From: Marinobacter psychrophilus
GTDB lineage: Bacteria; Pseudomonadota; Gammaproteobacteria; Pseudomonadales; Oleiphilaceae
Direction of reading: 5' to 3'
Assembly (NCBI RefSeq): GCF_001043175.1
Contig: NZ_CP011494.1
Span: forward strand, 3,100,001-3,164,000
DNA: 64,000 nucleotides
The notes below the pieces were generated by a model that saw only the letters and a list, made by a program, of their open reading frames with translations, made no database searches and was not told where the DNA came from. Below are positions 23,727-31,959 of this stretch, in pieces; within the stretch, counting starts at the first letter, position 1; the number at the start of each line of letters is the position of its first letter. A program made the position numbers and the translations under genes.

Positions 23727-24698
23727 TCATCCTGGCCCGGGAATGTTTTTCAGAAGCTCGGCATTTGTGGGGTACTTCTCAAGCAGCTCAACCAGCTTTT
23801 TTGTGCCCTCTAGCGGTTTGAGACCGCCAAGCGCCCGGCGCAATGCTATAACTTTGTCTAAAGCTTTTGGATCCAACAGCAGCTCTTCACGGCGTGTACT
23901 GCTTTTCGAAATATCCAGCGCGGGAAAGATTCGCTGATTCGCCACATCTCTCGATAAAACCAGCTCCATGTTCCCCGTGCCCTTAAACTCCTCAAAGATA
24001 ACCTGGTCCATACGGCTGCCGGTATCCACCAAAACGGTTGCCAAAATGGTCAGCGAGCCGCCATTCTCAATTTTTCGTGCAGCGCCAAACAACCTCCGCG
24101 GAATCTCCATCGCTCGAGCATCCACCCCGCCCGACATAGTACGACCGCTACTCTTTCGCTCCGCATTATGCACACGCGAAAGCCTCGTAAGAGAATCAAT
24201 CACAATCATGACGTTGTGACCCTCTCCCGCTTGTCGGCGGGCGATATCAAGAAGTTCATCGGCAACGCGAACGTGATGAGCATAGCTTTCATCCGAAGAA
24301 GAAGCGTGTACCTCAGCCGGGACGCTACGCCTGAAATCAGTGACCTCTTCGGGTCGCTCATCTATCAATAACGCGTAAAGTTTAATCTCGGGATACGCCT
24401 TTCCCACCGCCTGGCAAATATGTTTCAAAATTGTCGATTTTCCAGACCCCGGCGGTGCAACTATTAAACCTCGCTGCCCCATTCCAATCGGCGTGATCAA
24501 ATCCATCGCGCGCACCGTGAGTTCCTCTGAACCTGACTCCAAGCGAATCCCTGGCGTTGGATGGATAACCACAGCATTTAAAAAACGTTTTTGTGGATCA
24601 GCCTCACCTTCAACCTCAACCATAGCCTCGGCTTCCTCAGCCACTGGTTTAGCGTCTTTATTTCGTTTTCGGGTTAAACCTAATGTCTTTCTCGTCAT
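23727..24698 (-). CDS. Rho-like ATPase lacking the N-terminal RNA-binding domain
   Basis: A 323-residue paralog of the termination factor. It keeps the RecA-type motor: [20 protein letters not shown] with Walker A at residues 81-88 (GSGKST where canonical Rho has KAGKT), [15 protein letters not shown], and Walker [14 protein letters not shown] near 163. The Q-loop-like [14 protein letters not shown] and R-loop [11 protein letters not shown] are present. About 95 residues at the N-terminus, namely the helix bundle and cold-shock primary RNA site, are replaced by a 40-residue charged tail. I start at 24698 ([13 protein letters not shown]); the longer frame upstream reads through a RAYT fragment. 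It may load on RNA differently, modulate Rho, or do another job. R2/RAYT sequences flank it on both sides. Confidence 0.8.
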   Translation of the reverse strand: MTRKTLGLTRKRNKDAKPVAEEAEAMVEVEGEADPQKRFLNAVVIHPTPGIRLESGSEELTVRAMDLITPIGMGQRGLIVAPPGSGKSTILKHICQAVGKAYPEIKLYALLIDERPEEVTDFRRSVPAEVHASSSDESYAHHVRVADELLDIARRQAGEGHNVMIVIDSLTRLSRVHNAERKSSGRTMSGGVDARAMEIPRRLFGAARKIENGGSLTILATVLVDTGSRMDQVIFEEFKGTGNMELVLSRDVANQRIFPALDISKSSTRREELLLDPKALDKVIALRRALGGLKPLEGTKKLVELLEKYPTNAELLKNIPGPG

Positions 24699-24830
24699 GA
24701 TTGTTTGATAGCTCTTGTTTGAGAGATATTTTTCGAAATGGGCTGATAACGTCAAAAAAACAGAACCCCTAACGGATTGCTGAACACCATTTTCGACGAA
24801 GACAGCCCAAGGCAAAAACCCAGTGTGCAC

Positions 24831-25231
24831 AAAATAAGTTTGTCCCGGTTTTTCCATCAATTGAAGGATGACTGTTACGTTGTCGTTCGCCTGAACGACC
24901 AAATGCACATGGTTCGTCATCAAGCAGTAACTGAACACATCCAGCTCTCAGACCTGCTTCCATTCCTGAAGATTCGCCAGGTAGTACTCAAAATCACGGC
25001 GTTCGACGAACACCGGTTGGCGATTATGACCGCGTTGAACAATATGGTGGGGAAAACCGGGCACAGTCACCCTAGCCTGTCTTGGCATCAGCGTCTCCTT
25101 GCTTCTGATACACAAAATCCATTCTGTGTGCTGGCAGCCGATATTAACCAAAGTGCGAAGAGGGTTGGTAGTGATTCAAATCAACTCCAAGCCATCAGAA
25201 AAGCCGCAAAAATAAATCTGTCCCGGTTTTT
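24831..25231 (-). mobile_element. RAYT element B bounded by direct R2 repeats
   Basis: R2 copies at 24831-24855 and 25207-25231 have the same orientation. Between them lie the leader and the first third of a RAYT gene. The direct orientation, unlike element A, suggests that recombination between R2 copies removed the rest. Confidence 0.7.
24856..25088 (-). pseudogene. RAYT degenerate copy B (N-terminal fragment)
   Basis: Reads MPRQARVTVPGFPHHIVQRG, HNRQPVFVERRDFEYYLANL and QEWKQV, then an in-frame TGA, then ELDVFSYCLMTNHVHLVVQA. It ends abruptly in an R2 repeat after NVTVILQLM. The HUH motif is present; the catalytic tyrosine part is gone. Confidence 0.8.
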
Positions 25232-25315
25232 ACTTAAGTCTAAAACCACGCCGAGCCAGAGTCCGAACTGGAAAGAGCCTCTACAGGTTTTGTGGCGAAC
25301 CCTATGTGTGGATTC

Positions 25316-25726
25316 TCAGTTGAGTAAGTTGCGGTAACGCAAGCAGGCCATTTCTTTATATGCCTGACTCTTGGGGTTTCCGTCTTTGCGATACTCGGAA
25401 GTCCAGAACTCACACATCTTTTTACTGCCGGCGATGGCACTTCGTCTCTGCTCAGCGCCACGCGTAGCCCGACGTCGCTCAGCTGCTAACTGCTTTTCTC
25501 TTTTTTGTTTCGCCTCTATTTCTTCTTGAGTCACCGCTCGTGGTGAGTACGAGGGGACTGAAATCGCAGGAAATTCGACCTCATCTGTTTTGGAAAGCCT
25601 TTCGATCAGCGACTCGGTGAAGGAATCCAAAACCACGAAGAAGATAAACCAGCCAAGGATGCTGACGACAATCCACGATACAATATTGGCAACGACTACT
25701 GCGGAAAAAACCTTAAACCAGGACAT
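25316..25726 (-). CDS. Hypothetical membrane-anchored coiled protein
   Basis: A 136-residue protein with an N-terminal membrane segment (residues 4-33, VVVANIVSWIVVSILGWFIF). A long charged helix follows (EEIEAKQKREKQLAAERRRA) and a C-terminal stretch with two cysteines (KKMCEFWTSEYRKDG, KEMACLRYRNLL). I do not recognise the family. AAGGAG lies about seven bases upstream of the ATG. R2 copies border it on both sides (25207 and 25789). Confidence 0.6.
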   Translation of the reverse strand: MSWFKVFSAVVVANIVSWIVVSILGWFIFFVVLDSFTESLIERLSKTDEVEFPAISVPSYSPRAVTQEEIEAKQKREKQLAAERRRATRGAEQRRSAIAGSKKMCEFWTSEYRKDGNPKSQAYKEMACLRYRNLLN

Positions 25727-25788
25727 TGTTGTCTCCTTTAAAAACCGTTAGGAAGCTTACAGAATGAGTCAGCAAAGTGTCCACAGCC

Positions 25789-25814
25789 AAAAAATAAATC
25801 TGTCCCGGTTTTTC
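25789..25814 (+). repeat. R2 repeat, solo copy
   Basis: AAAAATAAATCTGTCCCGG followed by TTTTTC, between the small membrane protein and the 452-residue gene. No transposase sequence adjoins it. Confidence 0.8.
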
Positions 25815-25896
25815 ATTTAATATTTTATTAACTCAAATTCAGGCAGATAGAATAATTGATGCTAGGCTTTGGAAGGAAACTAAATCGAATAAAAGC

Positions 25897-27255
25897 ATGG
25901 AGCTACCTGTGACAAACCGTCCTGATTTCCTCGCCGGAGGAGAACCTGCTCGACTAATTCCGATAACCGCAGACAGTGCAAGGGAACAGAAGTCTGTCTC
26001 CATCATTCTCGCGGGGCTTCGCTCCGTGCTTGAGTTGCGCCAGTCTCTGCTGAAATCCCTAAATGTGCGAGTTGGAACCAGCGCTACCTTGGAAGCCTGG
26101 ACAGAAGTGGTTTTTCAAAACGAAGACAAGCAGGCTGTTAAACAGAAAGATCGACCGGACGGCCTCCTGATCCTTCGCACGGGCCGGCGTGAATGGCGGG
26201 CGCTGATTGAAGCTAAAGTCAACAATGACACCATTGGCGAAGACCAATTGTCGCGATACCTGCAACAAGCGAAAACCCATAAACTGGATGCGGTGATTAC
26301 CATTACTAATCAGTTTGTCGCACTGCCAACCCATCACCCGGTAAAACTCCCGAAGAACGCCACCAAGTCAGTTGCTCTGTATCATTGGTCGTGGGCATTT
26401 ATCCGGACCCAGTGCCAACTGCTACTCAAGAACGATGGCGTGCAAGACGAGGATCAGGTGTTCATCCTTAGCGAAATACTGCGATACCTTGAAAGCGACC
26501 GCTCCGGCATCAGCCATTTCGACCAGATGAATGTCGAATGGAAAGACGTCGTCAACAAAGTGAAGAGCAATGCGTCTCTTGCCAAAACCAGCGATGAGGT
26601 TCAAAGCACCATTGCCGCCTGGCACCAAGAGCAACGAGACCTTTGTTTGATCATGTCTCGACTAACAGGCAGCGACGTTTCCCTAAAATTGAAAAACGAC
26701 CATCGCCTCGACCCTTCCATGAGACTGAAGGACGACGCCGATGCGTTTTGTAAAACACCGGTACTGCAATGTGCACTCAGTATCATCAACGCGGCGGCAG
26801 ACCTGGAAGTAACGGCTGACCTTCAGCGGCGAATGATTTATTGCTCCATGCGCCTTGCCGCGCCAAAGGACAAACAAAGCACTAAAGCAAGATTGAACTG
26901 GCTCCTGCGTCAACTGAAGAAGACCGAACCAGCCGGGTTCTTCATTCGCGCCACCAGGCCCGGGAAAGCAGAAACGACCTACCAGGCTTTGAAGGTCTTG
27001 CGGGATTCCCCTGAGTTACTGGAATCAGCCACATCCAACACTGCGGCCACGACGCTGGAAATCGTTTACGAAGTTGATCTTGCGGCGAAGTTCAGCGGAC
27101 GAAGGGTGTTTGTTGAGGAGCTAGAAAAAGCAGTGCCGCATTTTTATCAAGAAGCGGGGCAGCTGTTGAAAGCTTGGACGCCGCCACCCCCGAAAATATC
27201 GAAAACGGATGTTGAGCTGAAAACCCAAGGCGAGGAAGCGGTACTGGAAAAATAA
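25897..27255 (+). CDS. Predicted PD-(D/E)XK-like protein of unknown function
   Basis: The 452-residue protein has a probable nuclease core in its N-terminal third. TSATLEAWTEVVFQNEDKQA is followed by RPDGLLILRTGRREWRALIE, AKVNNDTIGEDQLSRYLQQA and LDAVITITNQF. The D of RPDG and the E-x-K of IEAKVNND fit the metal-binding D...ExK pattern. The remaining 300 residues are mostly helical and unrecognised. It could be a defence or DNA-processing protein, but nothing proves this. The stop codon lies inside an R2 repeat (GAA AAA TAA ATC), so the C-terminus EAVLEK may have been set by repeat insertion. Start at 25897 or at a GTG four codons later. Confidence 0.6.
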   Translation: MELPVTNRPDFLAGGEPARLIPITADSAREQKSVSIILAGLRSVLELRQSLLKSLNVRVGTSATLEAWTEVVFQNEDKQAVKQKDRPDGLLILRTGRREWRALIEAKVNNDTIGEDQLSRYLQQAKTHKLDAVITITNQFVALPTHHPVKLPKNATKSVALYHWSWAFIRTQCQLLLKNDGVQDEDQVFILSEILRYLESDRSGISHFDQMNVEWKDVVNKVKSNASLAKTSDEVQSTIAAWHQEQRDLCLIMSRLTGSDVSLKLKNDHRLDPSMRLKDDADAFCKTPVLQCALSIINAAADLEVTADLQRRMIYCSMRLAAPKDKQSTKARLNWLLRQLKKTEPAGFFIRATRPGKAETTYQALKVLRDSPELLESATSNTAATTLEIVYEVDLAAKFSGRRVFVEELEKAVPHFYQEAGQLLKAWTPPPPKISKTDVELKTQGEEAVLEK

Positions 27256-27474
27256 ATCTGTCCCGGTTTTCCGGCGTTGAACAATATGGTAGAGAAAACC
27301 GGGCACAATCACCCTGACCTGTCTTGGCATCAGCGTCTCCTTGCTTCTGATACACAAAATCCATTCTGTGCGTTGGCAGTCGATATTAACCAAAGTGCGG
27401 AGAGGGTTGGTAGTGATTCAACTCAGCTCCAAGCCATCAGAGAAGCCACGAAAATAAATCTGTCCCGGTTCTCT
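27246..27474 (-). mobile_element. RAYT element C with direct R2 repeats
   Basis: R2 copies at 27246-27271 and 27449-27474 share one orientation. The interior holds the RAYT leader and only about the first 20 codons of the gene (MPRQVRVIVPGFLYHIVQR) at 27272-27330. It is the shortest recognisable gene-bearing derivative. Confidence 0.75.
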
Positions 27475-27672
27475 TGTGATGCTGCCGCCCCAAATACGCC
27501 AAATACATTCGGGAACGTGCGAAAGCCCTGGCTAATGGTATCGACTAAAACGTCCGATAAAAATAATCTTGGTTGGCGGAGTATAATTTCGCCCTTAAAG
27601 TAACTAACAGAAATTTAGCAGAAACTGCTACCAAGAAAAAATATCCTCACTCCTTTAACTTTTAATTCAACC
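27475..27672. other. Intergenic junction between the R2 mosaic and the AT-rich island
   Basis: About 200 bases. Just right of the R2 copy, 27480-27548 reads CRPKYAKYIRERAKALANGI on the plus strand before a TAA. It looks like the end of a lost gene. The composition changes to AT-rich from about 27590. Confidence 0.4.
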
Positions 27673-27885
27673 TTACCTTGTCTTTTTCTGGCTATATTTT
27701 TTGTATATATTTTGATGCCCATATTCCCCTTTTGAATTAGCTGAGAGAAAGCTATCAAATTCATGCTGCGGAACATCATAGTACTCATATTCGCTACCAC
27801 CTTTAAACGCTATGGTTAAAGTTGCAGAATCAGGATCGTATGCAATGGCAAGAATGTTTGATGAGTTAACAGGTATCATTTCCAT
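27673..27885 (-). CDS. KTSC domain protein
   Basis: A 70-residue protein with the KTSC pattern: PVNSSNILAIAYDPDSATLT, FKGGSEYEYYDVPQHEFDSF, then LSANSKGEYGHQNIYKKYSQ. KTSC domains are small, often found beside lysyl-tRNA synthetase-like or defence genes, and their role is unclear. It is 15 bases downstream of herA on the same strand and so is probably co-transcribed with the SIR2-HerA pair. Whether it belongs to the defence function is unknown. Confidence 0.8.
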   Translation of the reverse strand: MEMIPVNSSNILAIAYDPDSATLTIAFKGGSEYEYYDVPQHEFDSFLSANSKGEYGHQNIYKKYSQKKTR

Positions 27886-27900
27886 GACAGTACTCCGAGG

Positions 27901-29682
27901 TTAGTTAAGTTTTTGTTCGCGAATAGCTTTAACGACAGATACATAATTATCAACATCTTTATTAAATGGCTTACTCCAAGATGAAATTAAATCGGGGTCA
28001 TTGCTAGAGGGACGTGGTTCAACTAAATCAATAGTAACTCTAGTCGGAATGCTAATAGCTTCGCCAATTATTATTGCTTCGCCAATACGTAAGGACGGCA
28101 ATAGTTCCATCAAGCTACTAATGTTATTAGGTGCAGCGCTCTGAACAGTGTTTTTATCACTACTATTAGTTAATCTAAGGGCTATAAAAGTACCCACTTG
28201 TGCTAAAATAGTCTCTGATATTTCAGATGGTCTTTGCGTTACAACAATGGAACCAATTCCAAATTTCCTTCCTTCTTTAAAGATTTTTTCTACAGCCCTA
28301 CGAGCATACCCATAAATATGACTGCTATTTTCTGATTTCGGCAAATATGAATGCGCTTCTTCATAAACCATTAAAAGCGGCCTGTTTCTACCTGTATACT
28401 CCTCATTTCGACCCCAGTACATTGAGTCATAAAGAAAGCGGGTTATTAAGCCGACAGATATATCAATTAGTTCAAAAGGAACCCCACTCAAATCTAGAAT
28501 AGTAAGCCTGTGATCGTGATTGATCCACTCTCGTAACAAGTGATCGAGATCGTTTGGGCTATCAACATCATAATAGTCATCCGGATTAAACATAAAATTA
28601 TATCTAGAGTCTTTCAATCTAGAGTAAATTTTACCGACGTATGAGTACATTGTTTGTTTTTTTGATTTATAAGGCGCTGAGTTTGTCGGTGAATATGCTT
28701 CAAATTTTGCTGGAATTAGTTTACTAAAGTCTCCTTTATCTACTAATTTTTCATTAGCTCTCGTCTGGTCTTGTTCATTGCTTACACTATAAGTGCCATT
28801 AACTTCCCGATCCATGTCATGCCAAAGTTCCTTAATATTAAAGGGAATCGGTGAATCTGCAGTTATATAGTTAACGTCGATTGCGCCGCTTTTTATTCTG
28901 CAGGCATTATCTTTTTTAAGTTGAACGATTTTTTCCCGTAATTGTTTGTCTTCTGGTCGCTCTTGCCCCTCAGGTCTGCCTACCAAGAAAAAAGTTAGCT
29001 CATCAAATGTCATTGCCCAAAATGGGATGAATAGAGGACTTGTTTGAGAGTTTATCTTAAAAACTTTAGATGTGTCGCTGAACGCAGCTGAGTACTCACC
29101 GTGAGGATCGATAAGTACTACTCTCGATCCGGGATACTTACCTAACATACGTTTAATTAAATTCGCAGTCGTATTTGATTTTCCGCTGCCTGTAGAGCCG
29201 AGTATGGCGGCGTGACGTAATATAAGGTTATGGGGGTCTATATAGACAGGAAGATTTTTCGATGAAGAGTGAGTCCCAATTTCTAAAAATCTTTCTGATT
29301 TATTGCTATAAATAGCCCTAAGATCTTCTTCAGTTACAATGTGAACCTCATCATTTATAGTAGGGAAAGTGCCAACACCTTTTTGAAAATCACGACTTCC
29401 TACCTTCTCACCTATTAAGTTTACTTGTAAAAATCTTGATCCATAGTTGGGTTCATATGACTCAATATCTAAGGACTTTGGTGTGTTGCTAACTGAAGAA
29501 ACGATGCCAAATAATGTTAGACTACCTGCTGGAAATTTTACAAAAGTTCCAATTTGACCTATCTTATACAGTCGGCCATCAATAATTGGCGCCGCAGTAG
29601 GGATATCTTTTGATATCTCTACTTCCACGCTAGAACTATTGACGTTCATTACAACCCCTAAGTAAGTAATATTTTCTTTCAT
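27901..29682 (-). CDS. herA: HerA-family ATPase/translocase of a SIR2-HerA defence system
   Basis: About 593 residues. An N-terminal HAS-barrel covers roughly 1-130 (YLGVVMNVNSSSVEVEIS). A RecA-like motor follows with Walker A LGSTGSGKSNTTANL near 161-175, VVLIDPHGEYSAAF near 186, Walker B RPLLMVYEEAHSYLP near 445-460, the arginine-rich RRAVEKIFKEGRKFGIGSIV and the sensor VTQRPSEISETILAQ. HerA forms hexamers that move along DNA or assemble with SIR2. The ATG at 29682 overlaps the SIR2 stop (ATGA), with GGGGGAG upstream. AT-rich base composition differs from the flanking genes and indicates horizontal transfer. Confidence 0.88.
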   Translation of the reverse strand: MKENITYLGVVMNVNSSSVEVEISKDIPTAAPIIDGRLYKIGQIGTFVKFPAGSLTLFGIVSSVSNTPKSLDIESYEPNYGSRFLQVNLIGEKVGSRDFQKGVGTFPTINDEVHIVTEEDLRAIYSNKSERFLEIGTHSSSKNLPVYIDPHNLILRHAAILGSTGSGKSNTTANLIKRMLGKYPGSRVVLIDPHGEYSAAFSDTSKVFKINSQTSPLFIPFWAMTFDELTFFLVGRPEGQERPEDKQLREKIVQLKKDNACRIKSGAIDVNYITADSPIPFNIKELWHDMDREVNGTYSVSNEQDQTRANEKLVDKGDFSKLIPAKFEAYSPTNSAPYKSKKQTMYSYVGKIYSRLKDSRYNFMFNPDDYYDVDSPNDLDHLLREWINHDHRLTILDLSGVPFELIDISVGLITRFLYDSMYWGRNEEYTGRNRPLLMVYEEAHSYLPKSENSSHIYGYARRAVEKIFKEGRKFGIGSIVVTQRPSEISETILAQVGTFIALRLTNSSDKNTVQSAAPNNISSLMELLPSLRIGEAIIIGEAISIPTRVTIDLVEPRPSSNDPDLISSWSKPFNKDVDNYVSVVKAIREQKLN

Positions 29683-30828
29683 GCTCCCCCCTTCCCTGAG
29701 CACAAAGTCAGAAACTCTACCAGTTTGGTATAATCCCCTAAAGAAACTGATTTAGTAGAATCTTCCCAGAATGGGGTAATTAATTCATCGGGGCTCGCAT
29801 TAGCCCACTCTCCAAAAACACCAGATATTGATGCGGTATTTTTTCCGATCATGGTTAGGTTCGGATAGTTTTTATGCTCTTTTACTATTTTTTTAATTGG
29901 CTCGTCGCTGTAGAAAAATGCAAGCACATGCAACCGATTGTTTTGTTTTAGGCAACTAAAAATTAGCTCATTTATATATTCGTCAGAAAATGAGTATCCA
30001 CTAACAATGAATATTCCTTCGCCAGGCAGGGAAAAATCCCTTAGTCTATCGAAATAACTTGTAAAAGGCTGTTTCCTTGATGACTCATATTTATCTCTCG
30101 ATGGGTATATTACTAGTTCAGAGTTAGGGTAATCTTTCTTCGCACCAGAACTTAACCGAATCACCCTGTCGGGATTGTTGCCATCATTTGTCTTCCAAAA
30201 CCATCCTAACGAACCATGTAGCTTCCACAAACGGATCCATGAGACGGGCGGGCGGTCTTGTAGTGACTTACCTTCCAAGCTTTCATGAGAAAAAAATGGT
30301 TCATTTGATCCAACGAACCCATCGAAATATGGAATCAAGAGGCTTTCAAATGCCTTTTCAATAATTAGGTCATAGTTAGTCGTGAATATTTCCTTTGAGA
30401 AATCTCTTGGAAGATGATTTAACCAAGTTATAAATTTTTTCGATACGTCGATATTGGCTGCGCGTTCTGCTTTTAAAATTATATCGTAAATCTCATCACA
30501 TATTTTTTGTCTAGTTTTTGGCGTTTTCACCATTGATGTCATCGAAGGACTTATTTTTACTGTCATCGGTTATTTTTCGAATCAGGCGGGCTTTATTTAG
30601 AATTTCCTCAATATGCTTTGAGCCTTCAGGAAGTGAGTCTTTTATTATTCCATAATATTTTTTTTCTTCAGCGCTTAGCGCCTCATCGATTTGTAATGTT
30701 AGATCGGAGATATCAGGAAGACCTATTGCTTTTGATGTTCCTGCGCCAAACAAAAAGCCTATTCTTTTTGTATATGATAACTGCTCTCTTATTTCAGAAA
30801 GCTCTCTTACCGGATCATGGGTTTTCAT
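29679..30828 (-). pseudogene. SIR2-like NADase of the SIR2-HerA system, broken by a frame change
   Basis: The first frame (30828 to 30511) carries the NAD-binding start KRIGFLFGAGTSKAIGLPDI and ends GENAKN-stop. The second frame (to 29679) carries the rest: EIFTTNYDLIIEKAFESLLI, WIRLWKLHGSLGWFW with the catalytic-type histidine, and FIVSGYSFSDEYINELIF. If the A5 and A6 runs (T5 30515-30519, T6 30503-30508) each had one more base, the join would read GENAKKLDKKICDEIYDII, in good agreement with the family. About 381 residues. Known SIR2-HerA complexes deplete NAD during phage infection. As written the gene is interrupted, so the system is inactive unless the sequence is wrong. Confidence 0.82.
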
Positions 30829-31381
30829 ATATTCATCCGTTAAATATTTTTACTTCTGAATGTTGGGCTTGATATTAGTCACTTGCAATATCGACTCTGG
30901 ATTCACATATCAACAGTGACTAGATAGCACACTCCACTATTAAAAAAATGAGCGCTACATAAAATTTAGATCATACTAAAATCAATAATTTTTTCTTAGT
31001 CCAGACAACGAATTATAAACAACACGCTGTATTCGCTCGCAATCATCTGACGTCTTCGTTATCGCAATAAAGAAGCATTGACTACCCCCCACACGGTCAA
31101 AAAACACCGCCCACCCAAGAACACTGCGCTCCGAATTTCTTCATATTTTTTGCTCTAACACAGCGATTTTTTAGAGAAAAACGAAACAAAACGCAGCACA
31201 GACAGCCGCAAAATAAACGGTATGAAAAACCAGGGACTGAAAAGAGGCTGTGGTGGTACTGAAAGGTTCATCGGCTGTCATCCTTAACAAGCTGTGCGTC
31301 TATAGCGGTTACCACATAGACTAAAACATCTCAGTACTGCTTGTCTGCCCCTTTGCAAAAATCCATAATTTTAAGCAATAA
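30829..31381. other. AT-rich non-coding region upstream of the SIR2 gene
   Basis: About 550 bases without a credible gene. Poly-T/poly-A stretches around 30940-31000 probably contain the promoter of the defence operon. The right part (31060-31380) is unrecognised; no att-like direct repeat was found by eye. Confidence 0.4.
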
Positions 31382-31414
31382 AAAAAGCTGCGCGGTAGGC
31401 CCGCGCAGCTTTTT
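31382..31414. terminator. Bidirectional rho-independent terminator
   Basis: AAAAAGCTGCGCGG and CCGCGCAGCTTTTT form a 10-base GC-rich stem with a short TAGG-type loop, flanked by A and T runs on both sides. It closes the minus-strand urease region and also shields the defence island. Confidence 0.9.
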
Positions 31415-31443
31415 GTTTTAACTCTATGTTCTAACTGTGTCCC

Positions 31444-31908
31444 TTACACCGCCAGCAACGCTCCAGTTTTAGCAACCACAGCACCCAGCGCTCGGCCGAA
31501 CCGGTTATCCGTTTTCTGCATCAGGGTGCCAAGGGCACGCCCTGCAAACTTAAGCGCCAGTGTGGCAATAAGGATACCGGCCAGTATTACCGACAAGCTG
31601 ATACCGGTTTCCACGCATGGCAGGCTCAAGCCGCCCCAGGCAATGCCAGCGCCAACAACAGGGTTGACAAACACAAACGGCCGTTCGCCGCGCATCATTT
31701 TGGAATCACGCGCCATGATGCCCAGCGCGGCGTGCACGTATTCGGCGATGTCGATTTCGTTGATGATCAGCAGGTCGGATTTGGTGATGCCGGGGCCGCC
31801 TTTGCGGGGAATTTTGTCGCCGCCAGATTCCACCAGCACCAGTTCCAATTTCGGAGAAAACACCAGAGACAGGCTCTCTTCACACCACTTAACCTCGCAG
31901 GGATACAC
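31444..31908 (-). pseudogene. UreG-HupE/UreJ chimera
   Basis: The first half repeats Ure[41 protein letters not shown] and [14 protein letters not shown]. It lacks the 22 residues that separate ESGGD from KIPRKGG in the intact UreG at 33259-33897. From [20 protein letters not shown] onwards it is the C-terminal half of a HupE/UreJ nickel permease, ending [17 protein letters not shown]. No P-loop and only two or three membrane segments remain, so neither activity is expected. It records a duplication and deletion at the end of the urease operon. It ends 30 bases before the terminator. Confidence 0.85.
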
Positions 31909-31959
31909 TATATCTGTCTGTTCTGCCTGTTCTATTTGGATATAATTAAATCCAAATGT

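Noticed and set aside
24699..24938. Longer N-terminus for the Rho-like protein, starting in the RAYT fragment
   Set aside because: The extra 80 codons encode RAYT residues (TNHVHLVVQAND) and read through an R2 repeat; this is not Rho sequence.
22977..27474. CRISPR-like array from regularly repeated R2
   Set aside because: Spacing ranges from tens to over a thousand bases and the intervening DNA contains genes and RAYT pieces; no cas genes.
28900..31381. Prophage or integrase-mediated island around the SIR2-HerA genes
   Set aside because: No integrase, att-like direct repeats or tRNA were found at the borders; only base composition suggests transfer.
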